A DNA stretch of 64,000 bases from Sphingomonas hankyongi (GTDB lineage Bacteria; Pseudomonadota; Alphaproteobacteria; Sphingomonadales; Sphingomonadaceae), in assembly GCF_023516575.1 (NCBI RefSeq), contig NZ_JAMGBE010000001.1, positions 62,001 to 126,000 on the forward strand, in the 5' to 3' direction. A program made the translations under genes and the position numbers. Positions 33,451 to 42,706 of this stretch are shown here, one piece after another. Under the pieces are notes generated by a model. That model had not been told where the DNA came from and made no database searches. It saw only the letters and a list, made by a program, of their open reading frames with translations. How positions within the stretch are numbered: the stretch's first letter is position 1; each line of letters begins with the position of its first letter.

Positions 33451-35214
33451 ATGGCACGCGTCTTTCTCAGCTACGCGCGTGACGATGTAGAGCTCGCCAA
33501 GCAATTGGCGGAGCTTATCGGCCAATGCGGTCACAGCGTCTGGTGGGACCGCGAAATTCAGGGCGGCTCCCACTTTTCCGATGAAATCGACAAGGCATTG
33601 CAAGATGCCGATGCAGTGCTGGTCCTCTGGACCGAGACATCGGTGAAATCCTCCTGGGTGCAGGACGAGGCCGCGGAGGGCCGGGACTCCGGACGGCTGG
33701 TGCCCGTCGTATTGAACGGCGTTCGGCCGCCCCTCGGGTTTCGTCAGTTCCAATCGATCGATCTGGGGAACTGGACCGGTCGAGGGGAGCCGCATCAGTT
33801 TGAATTACTGCTTAGGGCGCTGGAAAAGACGGACGACGGCAAGGCCGCGTCGGCAAGGCATACCCAACCGGAGCAATCCCAGAAGGTCGTCCATTCCATC
33901 TGCGTTCTCCCCTTCGCAAACATGAGCGGCGAGGCTGAGCAGGAATATTTCAGCGACGGAATCAGCGAGGACATCATCACCGACCTTTCGAATGTGTCGG
34001 CGCTGTCGGTCATCGCGAGGAACACGTCGTTCACGTTCAAAGGCGTGTCGCTGGACGTGAAGGAAGTCGCGGAGAAGCTCGGCGTGTCGCACGTGCTCGA
34101 AGGCAGCGTCCGCAAAGCCGGAAACCGGGTTCGTATCACCGCTCAGTTGATTGACGGCCTCAAGGGCGATCATGTGTGGGCCGCGAGGTACGATCGTGAT
34201 CTGACCGATATATTCGCGATCCAGGACGAAATCTCGAATGCAATCGTCGATGCGCTAAAGGTCAAGCTTCTTCCGGAAGAAAAGAAGGCCATCGAGAGCC
34301 GCGGCACTTCGAGCGTCGAAGCCTACAACGTCTATCTCATGGCGCGGCAGCAATGGATCAGCGGAACGTTCGGCGATCCGCGACGCGAAGAAGCGATCGT
34401 CAAACTATGTCGTCAGGCGACCACCCTCGACCCGAATTACGCGCAGGCCTGGGCGCTGATGGCCCTTGCTCAGCTGGACCTCAAATTCGTTCATGGACAG
34501 GAACAAAACGCCCTGCCCGCCGCGGAACGCGCGCTGGAGATCAATCCAAACCTTGCGGAAGCCCACTGCATCAAGGCGCGCTATCTCGAGGAAGAAGGCC
34601 ATGCCGATGAGGCAGAGCAGCAGATGCGCACCGCGCTGAGGCTCGATCCAGACTGTTGGGAGGCGAACCGCGAGGTTGCTCGAATGCTGTTCCGGCACGG
34701 CCGCATCCAGGATGCGATCCCCTACTTCGAAAAAGCGGCGTCGCTGATGGATACCGACTGGTCCAATCCGATGATGCTCATCACATGTTACGATTCGCAA
34801 GGCGATGAGAAGCAGATGCGGCTGGCGGCGCAAAAGGCGGCCGAGCGAGCCGAACGCGCCTTGGCGAAAGACCCCACCAACGGGACCGCAATGGCCGTCG
34901 GCGCATATTCCTTCGCGATGTCCGGCGACAGGGAGCGCGCGCGTGAATGGATGCATCGGGCGCTGTTGCTCGATCCCGAGAACCTCAACATGCGGTACAA
35001 CCTCGCATGCACGATCATCCGGCAGATCGGCGACCTCGACGAGGCGGTAACGGTGATGGAGCCGTTTTTCGAACGCCTGAACAGCACGACGCTGATGCGG
35101 CATCTGGAAGTCGATCCCGATCTCGATCCCATCCGCGACGATCCGCGTTTCAAGGCTCAGCTGGCGTCCGCAAAGAAAAGGTTGGGAATGCACGCGACAG
35201 CCGAGCGCTCTTAG
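33451..35214 (+). CDS. TIR-TolB_N-TPR protein, copy A
   Basis: A 587-residue soluble protein. Residues 1-125 form a TIR domain (VFLSYARDDVELAKQLAELI, WWDREIQGGSHFSDEID); the putative NADase glutamate is Glu73 in KSSWVQDEAAEG, the position equivalent to the catalytic Glu of SARM1-type TIRs. Residues 150-280 are a TolB_N/FlgO-like domain of COG5616 type (ICVLPFANMSG, SVRKAGNRVRITAQLID). About residues 300-560 are tetratricopeptide repeats. COG5616 proteins more often carry an adenylate-cyclase or winged-helix domain in place of TIR. A strong GAGGGAGG precedes the ATG at 33451. A paralogue lies at 61551-63299. Possible roles are NAD+-consuming defence or signalling (inference). Confidence 0.82.
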   Translation: MARVFLSYARDDVELAKQLAELIGQCGHSVWWDREIQGGSHFSDEIDKALQDADAVLVLWTETSVKSSWVQDEAAEGRDSGRLVPVVLNGVRPPLGFRQFQSIDLGNWTGRGEPHQFELLLRALEKTDDGKAASARHTQPEQSQKVVHSICVLPFANMSGEAEQEYFSDGISEDIITDLSNVSALSVIARNTSFTFKGVSLDVKEVAEKLGVSHVLEGSVRKAGNRVRITAQLIDGLKGDHVWAARYDRDLTDIFAIQDEISNAIVDALKVKLLPEEKKAIESRGTSSVEAYNVYLMARQQWISGTFGDPRREEAIVKLCRQATTLDPNYAQAWALMALAQLDLKFVHGQEQNALPAAERALEINPNLAEAHCIKARYLEEEGHADEAEQQMRTALRLDPDCWEANREVARMLFRHGRIQDAIPYFEKAASLMDTDWSNPMMLITCYDSQGDEKQMRLAAQKAAERAERALAKDPTNGTAMAVGAYSFAMSGDRERAREWMHRALLLDPENLNMRYNLACTIIRQIGDLDEAVTVMEPFFERLNSTTLMRHLEVDPDLDPIRDDPRFKAQLASAKKRLGMHATAERS

Positions 35215-35268
35215 CTTTTTTGACAGATTGGCCCGCCCCCGAAGCTCTCCGCTTCGGGAAACAGGCTT

Positions 35269-36021
35269 CTAGGCCGCCGCTGGCTTCGCTTCCGCGTCCC
35301 AACGCGAGGTCAGCTCACGCGCGGCTTCGACGTCGGGCGGGAAGTCGACCTCGCCCCATTCCTCGCCGTTGATGTCGAGCGTCCACACTTCGCTGCTCTG
35401 CGCCAGGTGGTGGATGACCCGCAGGTACCAGATCGTGGTGCTCTCAGGGGTGCGGATCGCGCGCTCGATCGCTTCGCGGAAGCGCTCGGCGCCGCCCGCT
35501 CGGAACGCCAGCAAGCCGATCGACTCCGCGTTGACCCCTTCGCTCAGCCGCTTGCCGATGGCTTTCAGAAGGCCGCCATCCTCGACGACCTTCATGTCGT
35601 CGTCGTCATAGCCTTCCGCCTTGCGGTCTATGGTGACGCAGATGCCAGGCCGGTCGTTTTCCACGACCCGGCGCATCAGCGCGTTGGAAACCAAGGTGTC
35701 CCCGTTCCAGACAAGGGTGTCGCCGCTAAGCTCCTCGCGGGCCATGTAGAGCGACCCGGTATTGTCCGCGACCTTGTAGAAGGGATTGTAGATGGTCCGG
35801 GTGCGCGGACCGCCGCTGCGTTGTGCCAGCGCGGCTTCGATCTGGTCGTCGCGAAAGCCGGTCACGACCACCGCTTCGTCGACTCCATTCGCTGCGAGCG
35901 TGTCGAGCTGCCGGTCGAGCAGGCTGCGTCCGGTGAAATCGATCAGGCACTTGGGCCGGTCGTCGACCAGGTGGCCAAGCCGCGAGCCCTGACCTGCGGA
36001 GAGGATGATTGCCTTTTTCAC
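35269..36021 (-). CDS. NTP-transferase domain protein (sugar-phosphate or choline-phosphate nucleotidyltransferase-like)
   Basis: A 250-residue nucleotidyltransferase. KKAIILSAGQGSRLGHLVDDRPKCLI is the nucleotide-binding loop and LVWNGDTLVSNAL the metal-binding region. It resembles the LicC/CTP:phosphocholine and sugar-1-phosphate transferase group used for cell-surface polysaccharide or phosphorylcholine precursors. The GTG at 36021 is used because GGCAGGG precedes it and the upstream extension is not conserved. It is divergent from glnB. Confidence 0.75.
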   Translation of the reverse strand: MKKAIILSAGQGSRLGHLVDDRPKCLIDFTGRSLLDRQLDTLAANGVDEAVVVTGFRDDQIEAALAQRSGGPRTRTIYNPFYKVADNTGSLYMAREELSGDTLVWNGDTLVSNALMRRVVENDRPGICVTIDRKAEGYDDDDMKVVEDGGLLKAIGKRLSEGVNAESIGLLAFRAGGAERFREAIERAIRTPESTTIWYLRVIHHLAQSSEVWTLDINGEEWGEVDFPPDVEAARELTSRWDAEAKPAAA

Positions 36022-36065
36022 CTGCGCGGCCCTGCCTTCCAAATACGGCGGCGATTGGGCATTAG

Positions 36066-36434
<369 letters not shown>

Positions 36435-36439
36435 CCACG

Positions 36440-36649
36440 ATGATGGACGAACGCCTCGCTTCCATGTCCCCTGATGAGCTGCGCGGAGCCATGCGCAGCC
36501 TAGGCTATCGCACGCAAAACGACCTCGCGCAGGCGATCGGCGTCTCGCGATCGGCGGTGAGCCTTTGGCTCGAAGGCAAGGTCGGCGTTCCCCGTCCCAT
36601 CGCGATGCTCCTGAGGATGCTGGTGGCGGCGCAGCGCCGCGCCTACTGA
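36440..36649 (+). CDS. Small helix-turn-helix protein (XRE-like)
   Basis: A 69-residue protein with an HTH motif in NDLAQAIGVSRSAVSLWLEGK followed by a short C-terminal helix (PIAMLLRMLVAAQRRA). The spacing and sequence match XRE/Cro-type DNA-binding domains with no further domain. It starts at 36440 (in-frame ATG at 36443), five bases after glnB, so it should be co-transcribed with it. It could modulate glnB or hemF expression, but no operator can be identified. Confidence 0.6.
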   Translation: MMDERLASMSPDELRGAMRSLGYRTQNDLAQAIGVSRSAVSLWLEGKVGVPRPIAMLLRMLVAAQRRAY

Positions 36650-36656
36650 CCCGCCC

Positions 36657-37499
36657 ATGCTAGAGCTCGACGACCAGCAACAGGCCGCCCGCGACTGGTT
36701 CGAATCGCTGCGCGACAGGATCTGCGCTTCGTTCGAGGAGATCGAGCGCGAAGCGGGCTCCGACGCCGCATTCGCTTACACCCCGTGGGAGCGCACCGAT
36801 CACAGCGGCGACCCGGGCGGCGGAGGCGTCCGCGGCCTGATGGCCGGCAAGGTGTTCGAGAAGGTAGGCGTCAACGTCTCCACCGTCGGCGGCCAATTCT
36901 CACCGGAGTTCGCGAAAAGCATCCCCGGGGCGGACGACGACCCGCAATTTTTCGCGACCGGCATCAGCCTCGTCGCGCACATGGCCAACCCGCACGTGCC
37001 CGCGGTCCACATGAACACGCGCTTCCTCACTACGACAAAGCGGTGGTTCGGCGGTGGCGCGGACCTAAACCCCGCCATCCCCTCTGCGGAGGATACCGAG
37101 GCCTTCCACGCGCGCTTCCGCGCTGCGTGCGCTGCCCACGACCCGACCTTCTATCCGCGCTTCTCAAAGTGGGCTGAGGAATATTTCTGGCTCCCGCACC
37201 GCAGTGTCTCGCGCGGCGTCGGCGGCATCTTCTACGATTATCTCGAGGATCATTTCGACGCGCATTTCGCTTTCACGAAAGACGTCGGGGAGGCCTTTCT
37301 CGACATCGTGCCGAAGATCGTCCGCAAGCGGATGGATACGCCCTTCACCGACGAGGACATGGAGCGGCTGCTGGAGTTCCGCGGCCGCTACGTCGAGTTC
37401 AACCTGCTTTACGACCGCGGCACCCTGTTCGGCCTCAAGACCGGTGGTAATGTCGACGCGATCCTGATGAGCCTGCCGCCGCTGGCGAAGTGGAAGTGA
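36657..37499 (+). CDS. hemF: Oxygen-dependent coproporphyrinogen III oxidase
   Basis: A 280-residue HemF. Family blocks seen: WERTDHSGDPGGGGVRGLM, FFATGISLVAHMANPHVP, WWFGGGADLN-like KRWFGGGADLNP and the C-terminal RGRYVEFNLLYDRGTLFGL. It converts coproporphyrinogen III to protoporphyrinogen IX with O2 in haem synthesis. It starts at 36657, seven bases after the HTH gene. The stop overlaps the acetyltransferase start by four bases if GTG at 37496 is used. Confidence 0.93.
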   Translation: MLELDDQQQAARDWFESLRDRICASFEEIEREAGSDAAFAYTPWERTDHSGDPGGGGVRGLMAGKVFEKVGVNVSTVGGQFSPEFAKSIPGADDDPQFFATGISLVAHMANPHVPAVHMNTRFLTTTKRWFGGGADLNPAIPSAEDTEAFHARFRAACAAHDPTFYPRFSKWAEEYFWLPHRSVSRGVGGIFYDYLEDHFDAHFAFTKDVGEAFLDIVPKIVRKRMDTPFTDEDMERLLEFRGRYVEFNLLYDRGTLFGLKTGGNVDAILMSLPPLAKWK

Positions 37500-38107
37500 G
37501 CTACCAGGACCTGCCCGACGGTGAGCTGGCGGCGGTTGTCACCTTCCTCGAGATGAGCGAACGCCCGGATATCGCCTCTCCGCGCGGGACCCTGCAGCTG
37601 CGCCGCGTTGGCCATGCCTCACCCGACCAATATCGCGCCTTGTTCCGCAAGGTCGGCTCGCCCTGGCTGTGGTTCTCGCGGCTGATGATGGACGACGAGA
37701 AGCTGGAAGCGATCGTCGGCGATCCCGCCGTCGAGCTTTACGAAGTCGCCGCGGTCGAAGCGGTCGTCGGGATGCTGGAGCTCGATTTTCGCGAGGCGGG
37801 CCAGTGCGAGCTGGCGTTCATCGGCCTCATCCCGCAGCTCGCCGGCCAGGGACATGGCAAGTGGCTGCTGTCCGAAGCTTTGTGGCTCGCCTGGCGCGAG
37901 GAGGTGAAGCGCGTCCATGTCCACACCTGCTCGCTCGACCACCCGGCGGCGCTGCCGGCTTACCGCCGTGCCGGATTCCGTGCCTACAAGCGAGCGATAG
38001 AGCGCTTCCCGGACCCGCGCGTCCTCGGCATTCTTCCCGCCGACTGCGCGCCTCAGATCCCGCTCTTGGGCACGCTCACTTCGACGTCGGCCCGCCCCGC
38101 GAGCTGA
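37496..38107 (+). CDS. GNAT-family acetyltransferase
   Basis: A 203-residue GNAT. The acetyl-CoA motif is IGLIPQLAGQGHGKWLLSEAL, with EVAAVEAVVGMLELDF before it and LDHPAALPAYRRAGF after. The acceptor substrate is unknown. It starts with GTG, either at 37490 or at 37496, overlapping hemF. The last 55 bases overlap the convergent membrane-protein gene, so the native C-terminus may be shorter than the reading frame. Confidence 0.85.
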   Translation: MSYQDLPDGELAAVVTFLEMSERPDIASPRGTLQLRRVGHASPDQYRALFRKVGSPWLWFSRLMMDDEKLEAIVGDPAVELYEVAAVEAVVGMLELDFREAGQCELAFIGLIPQLAGQGHGKWLLSEALWLAWREEVKRVHVHTCSLDHPAALPAYRRAGFRAYKRAIERFPDPRVLGILPADCAPQIPLLGTLTSTSARPAS

Positions 38108-38877
38108 GTGTACATCCGCGCCAGCATGACCGCGAGCATGGTGGTGACGGCCGCCTGCACCAGGGCCTGAACCAGCGAGACCACCAGCGCGCTGACGCTC
38201 ATCGGTTCGATCGGCCCGATGACGAGCCCGACGATGATGCCGACGGCAGCGCCAATGGCGATTACGACTACCACGGCTGCGAGGAAGAACAGCAGGACGA
38301 ACCCCAGCAGCTGCCAGCCATGCCCCCTCGTCAGCTCCCAGCTGCGTTGGATGATGGCGATCGGGCCGATGCGCTCGGCGCTCGCTGCCGGCGACGACAT
38401 CAGCATTCGGACGCCGACGAAGCACAGCAGGAAGAAATAGAGCAAAGCGATGAAGAGGAAGGTCGGCGAGCGCATCAGCTCCGCTTCATTGTCGACCTGC
38501 ACGCCAGCCGCGATGACGACGAGGACGAACGGGACGGCGGCAAGAAGCAGCCCGCATCCGATGATGATCGCCGACAGCAGGTAGATTGGCATCCTCCGCA
38601 AGCCGTGCGAGACCGCATCTCCCACCGTGGTTGCGGGCCCGAGCGCCATCCGGATCAGCGCAAGCTGGCCGGCGAGCGCCACGAGCGAGGCCGCGAGAAC
38701 GGCCATATCGACCCACAGCGGCGTCGAGTTGTCGGTGACTCCCTTTGGGTTGATGAGGCCCGTGATCGTCGCCGGCAGCGCCACGAGCGCCAGCGCCAGG
38801 GCCGCGAACAGGCGATTGTCGCGCGCGACGATGATCCTTGTCTCATCCCACGCCTTTGAAACCGACAATTCCGCCAT
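38053..38877 (-). CDS. Multi-pass membrane protein (DUF-type, GDPD-membrane-domain-like)
   Basis: A 274-residue protein with about six hydrophobic helices (for example [35 protein letters not shown] and [20 protein letters not shown]). The central repeats with [15 protein letters not shown] resemble the glycerophosphodiester phosphodiesterase membrane-domain (DUF975-like) group. GGGGGAAGC precedes the ATG at 38877. No catalytic motif. The 3' end overlaps the acetyltransferase gene on the other strand. Function unknown. Confidence 0.65.
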   Translation of the reverse strand: MAELSVSKAWDETRIIVARDNRLFAALALALVALPATITGLINPKGVTDNSTPLWVDMAVLAASLVALAGQLALIRMALGPATTVGDAVSHGLRRMPIYLLSAIIIGCGLLLAAVPFVLVVIAAGVQVDNEAELMRSPTFLFIALLYFFLLCFVGVRMLMSSPAASAERIGPIAIIQRSWELTRGHGWQLLGFVLLFFLAAVVVVIAIGAAVGIIVGLVIGPIEPMSVSALVVSLVQALVQAAVTTMLAVMLARMYTQLAGRADVEVSVPKSGI

Positions 38878-38973
38878 TGCTTCCCCCAATCCTCAGCTCC
38901 GGCTTATGCTGATCCAGCCAGCGCCGCGCAATCGTCCTTGCCGACCGCTCGTTCGAAGACCATCTGCCTCCCC

Positions 38974-39639
38974 ATGTCCGCTTCTGCCGACGATATAGAA
39001 TGGCGGGTCAGCGAAGAGCCCGTGCCCTATGAGGCCGCGCTCGACCTGATGCAGCGCCGCGCCGCGGCAGTTCGCGAGGGGACGGAGCGGGAGCTCGTGT
39101 GGCTGCTTGAGCACCCGCCCCTGTTCACCGCGGGGACGAGCGCGGACGCCGCCGAGCTGTTCAATCCGCAGGGATTTCCCGTCTACGAGGCTGGCCGCGG
39201 CGGACGTTACACCTATCATGGGCCAGGGCAGCGGGTCGGATACACCGTCCTCGACCTCGAAAAGCGCGGAAAGGACATCCGCTGCTTCGTCCATGCGCTC
39301 GAACAATGGATGATCGACGCCCTGGCCGATGTCGGGGTGAGCGCCCACCGCGCCCCTGGCCGCATCGGCATCTGGGTCGGCGACGGCGCGGACGAGGCAA
39401 AGATCGGCGCCCTTGGCGTCCGCGTGAAGCGCTGGGTGACGCTTCACGGCTTTGCGATCAACGTGTCCCCCGACCTGTCGCATTTCGGGGGCATCGTGCC
39501 GTGCGGAATCTCGGAATATGGCGTCACCAGCCTCGCCGCGCTTGGGAAACAAATCGGCTTCGAGAGGGTTGATTGCGCCTTGAAGCGTACTTTCTTGCAG
39601 TTTCTCAACGGTTTGGAGGCTGCGTGCAAAGTCTCTTGA
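38974..39639 (+). CDS. lipB: Octanoyltransferase
   Basis: A 221-residue Lip[40 protein letters not shown] and the catalytic Lys/Cys pair ([20 protein letters not shown] and [14 protein letters not shown]) are present. It moves octanoyl groups from acyl carrier protein to lipoate-dependent enzymes. I chose the ATG at 38974; it gives the usual length. Confidence 0.93.
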   Translation: MSASADDIEWRVSEEPVPYEAALDLMQRRAAAVREGTERELVWLLEHPPLFTAGTSADAAELFNPQGFPVYEAGRGGRYTYHGPGQRVGYTVLDLEKRGKDIRCFVHALEQWMIDALADVGVSAHRAPGRIGIWVGDGADEAKIGALGVRVKRWVTLHGFAINVSPDLSHFGGIVPCGISEYGVTSLAALGKQIGFERVDCALKRTFLQFLNGLEAACKVS

Positions 39640-39723
39640 TGCAAGCGAGCGCTTCAGACTATTGTCCGCGCGATTTGCGAAGCGGGTCGACCGTTGCAGA
39701 TCGCAATAAATAGGGAGTCTTGA

Positions 39724-39981
39724 ATGCGTGCTCTTATCCTGGTCGCTGGTGCGGCCCTGGCGGTTGCGGCTTGCAGCAGCAACGAAAGCGCCAACAACAC
39801 CATGAACGTCGATGAGAACCTCACGACGACTGACATGAACGCGACGGACATGAACGCCATGGACATGAACGCGACTGACGCGAACATGACCATGGACGCT
39901 GCGAACAGCGCTGCCGACGCGAACAACGCTGCCGACGCCGCGAACGCCGCTGCCGACGCCGCGACGAACAACGCGATGTAA
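39724..39981 (+). CDS. Small repeat-rich lipoprotein
   Basis: An 85-residue protein with a lipobox AVAACSS (Cys18), then a low-complexity mature part made of Asp/Asn/Ala/Met repeats (TDMNATDMNAMDMNATD and NAADAANAAADAA). The lipoprotein signal is clear; the rest is probably disordered and negatively charged. GGGAG precedes the ATG. It is followed by a strong terminator and then by a related lipoprotein gene (40080-40439) with a near-identical signal (MRALIL... ACS/ACG). Confidence 0.75.
   Translation: MRALILVAGAALAVAACSSNESANNTMNVDENLTTTDMNATDMNAMDMNATDANMTMDAANSAADANNAADAANAAADAATNNAM
39830..39970 (+). repeat. Degenerate tandem repeats inside the small lipoprotein gene
   Basis: Imperfect 12-15-base units of the GACATGAACGCG and GCTGCCGACGCGAACAAC types, encoding the D-M-N-A-T and A-A-D-A-N repeats. 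They suggest expansion by slippage. Confidence 0.7.
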
Positions 39982-39988
39982 TTTGCAA

Positions 39989-40057
39989 TGCCTCCGGCGT
40001 GCCGGAGGCGTTGGCGTTTCAAGAGGCTGCCGGTATCTGCCGGCAGCCTCTTTTTTT
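39989..40057 (+). terminator. Double hairpin with intrinsic terminator
   Basis: A first hairpin (GCCTCCGG...CCGGAGGC) at 39989-40010 is followed by a second, stronger one (GAGGCTGCCGG with CCGGCAGCCTC, 40023-40050) and seven T residues. It separates the two lipoprotein genes. Confidence 0.85.
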
Positions 40058-40079
40058 ACGCCCGATTCTGGAGCTTCGA

Positions 40080-40439
40080 ATGCGCGCCCTCATCCTTCTT
40101 GCAGTCGCAGCCTTTTCGCTGAGCGCCTGCGGCAACAACGACCAGGCCGACAATACGGTCAACATCGACGAGGATCTCACCGCCGAGAACATCGTCGCCA
40201 ATGACGTGACCGCCATCGATGCGGTTACCGCCGATTCCGCGAACATGGCTGCCGACGTCGACATCGATTTCACGAACGAGCTGGCGAGCGAGGCAGGAGC
40301 AAGCGCTAACGGCGCGTCGCCGGCGGCAAAGCCGAAAGCGGCGCCCCAGCGCCCGAAGCCCGCGTCAGCCTCGACCTCGCCGGCTCCGGCAAAGGAGCCC
40401 GCGACGACCGCCGCGCCGGCCACCAACTCGACCGAATAG
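40080..40439 (+). CDS. Small lipoprotein, paralogue of the upstream gene
   Basis: A 119-residue protein with lipobox LSACGNN and a mature N-terminus (NNDQADNTVNIDEDLT) very like that of the preceding gene (NESANNTMNVDENLT). The C-terminus is a Pro/Ala/Ser/Lys-rich tail. Probably a periplasmic or outer-membrane lipoprotein of the same family, with a different tail. Function unknown. Stop adjoins the convergent queE stop with no spacer. Confidence 0.72.
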   Translation: MRALILLAVAAFSLSACGNNDQADNTVNIDEDLTAENIVANDVTAIDAVTADSANMAADVDIDFTNELASEAGASANGASPAAKPKAAPQRPKPASASTSPAPAKEPATTAAPATNSTE

Positions 40440-41072
40440 CTAAGGCAGCCCGACCACCTTGTGCGCCTGGAGCGACAGGCGCCACCGCGGCCGGTCCATC
40501 ACCAGCCGGATGGCGGCATCCACCGATCGCTCTCGCGTCGCGCAATCCATCGGCTGCACGAGGAAATGGCGGAAATCCCATCGTTCCAGTGCCGCTGGAT
40601 CGATGTCTTCCTGCGGCCACACCAGCTTGAGCTCGTCTCCGCTTCGCTGAACGACCTCCGTCCCCGCCTTCGGGCTGATGCACAGCCAGTCGATTCCGGG
40701 CGTCGCGGCAAGCGTGCCGTTGCTTTCGACGGCGATACGGAAACCGCGGTCATGCAGAGCCTCAACGAGCGCCCGGTCCAGCTGAAGCATCGGCTCGCCG
40801 CCGGTGATCACGACGAGGCGACCGTCGGCCCCCTGTCCCCATAAAGCCTCGACATGCGCCGACAGTCCCTCGGCGGAGTTGAACTTGCCGCCGCCCTCGC
40901 CGTCGGTGCCCACGAAGTCTGTGTCGCAGAAGCGGCATTGCGCCGTTTCCCGATCCTCTTCCCTGCCGGACCAGAGGTTGCAGCCCGCAAAACGGAGGAA
41001 CACGGCGCGGCTGCCCGACTGCATGCCCTCGCCCTGCAGCGTCAGGAAGCATTCCTTGACCGCGTAGGTCAT
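40440..41072 (-). CDS. queE: 7-carboxy-7-deazaguanine synthase
   Basis: A 210-residue radical SAM enzyme. The cluster motif is CNLWSG...CRFCDTDF-type: the three cysteines come from AGCNLW and AQCRFCDTD, with the extended spacing seen in proteobacterial Que[11 protein letters not shown] is the SAM-binding GGE motif. It converts carboxytetrahydropterin to carboxydeazaguanine in the queuosine pathway. The start at 41072 overlaps the queC stop by four bases, so both are translated from one message. Confidence 0.92.
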   Translation of the reverse strand: MTYAVKECFLTLQGEGMQSGSRAVFLRFAGCNLWSGREEDRETAQCRFCDTDFVGTDGEGGGKFNSAEGLSAHVEALWGQGADGRLVVITGGEPMLQLDRALVEALHDRGFRIAVESNGTLAATPGIDWLCISPKAGTEVVQRSGDELKLVWPQEDIDPAALERWDFRHFLVQPMDCATRERSVDAAIRLVMDRPRWRLSLQAHKVVGLP

Positions 41073-41737
41073 GCGTAACGGGTCGGGTCGGCCACCCCCG
41101 CCTCCGCAAAGCCTTTGGCGCGAAGACGGCACGCCTCGCACTGCCCGCAAGCAAGGCCGCCGGGAAGCGGGTCGTAACAGCTGTGGCTGAGAGCCGCGTC
41201 GAGGCCCAGGCGCTGCGCCTCGCCGGCAATGTCGGCCTTGGTCATATGCAGCAGCGGCGCATGGATCCTGAACGGGTCGCCTTCCACGCCCGCTTTCGTG
41301 GCGAGAGCCGCTAGCTCCTCGAACTTCTCGACGAACTTAGGCCGACAGTCCGGATATCCGGAATAATCGAGCGCATTCACGCCGATGTAGATGTCGCGCG
41401 CTCCGCTGGCCTCCCCGAGCCCAAGCGCAAGGCTGAGGAAGATGGTATTGCGCGCCGGCACATAGGTGACCGGAATGCCCTCGCCGACGCCTTCCTTAGG
41501 CACCTCGATATCGCTCGTGAGGGCGGAACCGCCGAACGCTCGGAGATCCAGCGGCAGCACGATGTGGCGATCGGCGAGCTGGCGGGCGATCACAGCGGCG
41601 GCGTCCAGCTCCACGCGATGGCGCTGGCCATAATCTATCGTAAGCGCGGTCACCGCGAATCCCGCCTCACGCGCCAGCGCGGCGCACACCATGGAGTCCA
41701 GCCCGCCCGACAGCAGGACGATGGCTCTTCGGCTCAC
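41069..41737 (-). CDS. queC: 7-cyano-7-deazaguanine synthase
   Basis: A 222-residue ATP-pyrophosphatase-fold enzyme. The P-loop is [16 protein letters not shown] and zinc cysteines appear near the C-terminus ([20 protein letters not shown]). It makes preQ0 from carboxydeazaguanine with ATP and ammonia, the step after QueE. It overlaps both neighbouring genes by four bases. Confidence 0.94.
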   Translation of the reverse strand: MSRRAIVLLSGGLDSMVCAALAREAGFAVTALTIDYGQRHRVELDAAAVIARQLADRHIVLPLDLRAFGGSALTSDIEVPKEGVGEGIPVTYVPARNTIFLSLALGLGEASGARDIYIGVNALDYSGYPDCRPKFVEKFEELAALATKAGVEGDPFRIHAPLLHMTKADIAGEAQRLGLDAALSHSCYDPLPGGLACGQCEACRLRAKGFAEAGVADPTRYA

Positions 41738-42084
41738 AGCTTCAGGCCCAGCCTCGGGGCTGCCCAGAACATCACGGCATAAAGCGCCAGCGTGCCGGCC
41801 ACGACGATCGCCATGCTCAGCCAGAAACCGACGCCTGACCGGATCAGCTGCGGCAGCACTACGAACAACGGTATCGAGGGCAGGAAGAACCAGAAGGTGC
41901 CGACCGAGAGCTCGGCGACCCGCTCCGCATCGTGCGTGTCGCGGAACAGCCAGATCATTGCCAGGAGCGAAGTCAGGGGCACGGATGCGACCAAACCGCC
42001 CCAGCCGGGATAGCGGCGAGCGATTTCTGAGACCGCAGCGACGATCATGCCGGAAATCGCTGCCTTGATGACGAGGTAGAGCAT
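41734..42084 (-). CDS. DUF3147-like small membrane protein
   Basis: A 116-residue protein with four hydrophobic helices, beginning [21 protein letters not shown] and continuing [21 protein letters not shown]. The layout fits DUF3147, a small integral membrane family of unknown function often near queuosine genes. It heads the minus-strand queCE transcript. Confidence 0.75.
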   Translation of the reverse strand: MLYLVIKAAISGMIVAAVSEIARRYPGWGGLVASVPLTSLLAMIWLFRDTHDAERVAELSVGTFWFFLPSIPLFVVLPQLIRSGVGFWLSMAIVVAGTLALYAVMFWAAPRLGLKL

Positions 42085-42104
42085 CGCGGGGCCTCTACGG
42101 CGTC

Positions 42105-42149
42105 ATGCTCGACAAAAGAAGGGCCGCTCATCCGGAGAGGAGCGGCCCA
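42105..42149 (-). terminator. Intrinsic terminator downstream of the exported-protein gene
   Basis: GGGCCGCTC (42121-42129) pairs with GAGCGGCCC (42141-42149), and on the minus strand the hairpin is followed by TTCTTTT. It ends the transcript from the gene at 42236-42655. Confidence 0.8.
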
Positions 42150-42235
42150 GTGATCGGACGTCGCCGCCCGATTGGGAGGAAAGCGTACCAAATCCGGCAC
42201 GAGTCCGTCTTAGTCTGTTTTGGTTAAACGAGGGC

Positions 42236-42655
42236 TTAATGGACGCTTGCAGGCGTCTTCACGGCACATTCGCCCATTCGGCGCGCCTGCAGCACATAAT
42301 TGAACGGCAAGCCGTCGGAGATCCCTTGGGTTTCAACGCGAAGGTTGCGCGGCGTGATGACGGTCAGCTTGCTCTGGCCGAACCCGCCGCCTTTGCACTC
42401 GTAATTCATTGTGACGGTATTGCCGCTCGAAGCGAGGACCTTGCGCGTGCAATTGTTGCGCCGATGCTCGAACTGGCCGAGCAAAGTCACGTCCCCGATG
42501 CACTCGCGAGCGGGAGCTTTGGCCCCCGGCAAGCCGGCGATCTCGTAAAGCCCGGGACTCGTCTGGGCGAGCGCGTTGGGCGGTTGCGCGACAGCCAGCG
42601 TCCACGCACCCAGCGTGGCCGCACCGATAATCGACAGGGTGAACCTCTTACGCAT
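42236..42655 (-). CDS. Exported protein of unknown function (DUF3617-like)
   Basis: A 139-residue protein with a signal peptide (about residues 1-28), then a small beta-rich domain with PGLYEIAGLPGAKAPARECIG and three more cysteines in the mature part (NNCTRKV, YECKGGGF, GECAV). The repeated Cys pattern and strand content resemble the DUF3617 group of periplasmic proteins. Likely periplasmic. Not linked to an operon; a terminator follows. Confidence 0.6.
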   Translation of the reverse strand: MRKRFTLSIIGAATLGAWTLAVAQPPNALAQTSPGLYEIAGLPGAKAPARECIGDVTLLGQFEHRRNNCTRKVLASSGNTVTMNYECKGGGFGQSKLTVITPRNLRVETQGISDGLPFNYVLQARRMGECAVKTPASVH

Positions 42656-42706
42656 GCGAATCAGGCTAGCACGATTCCGTTAACTGTTGGATAGCCCACG
42701 TTAATT

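Noticed and set aside
42222-42240. CtrA box near the exported-protein gene
   Set aside because: TTAA halves are spaced by eight bases rather than the seven of the consensus, and the location is in the 3' flank of the gene.
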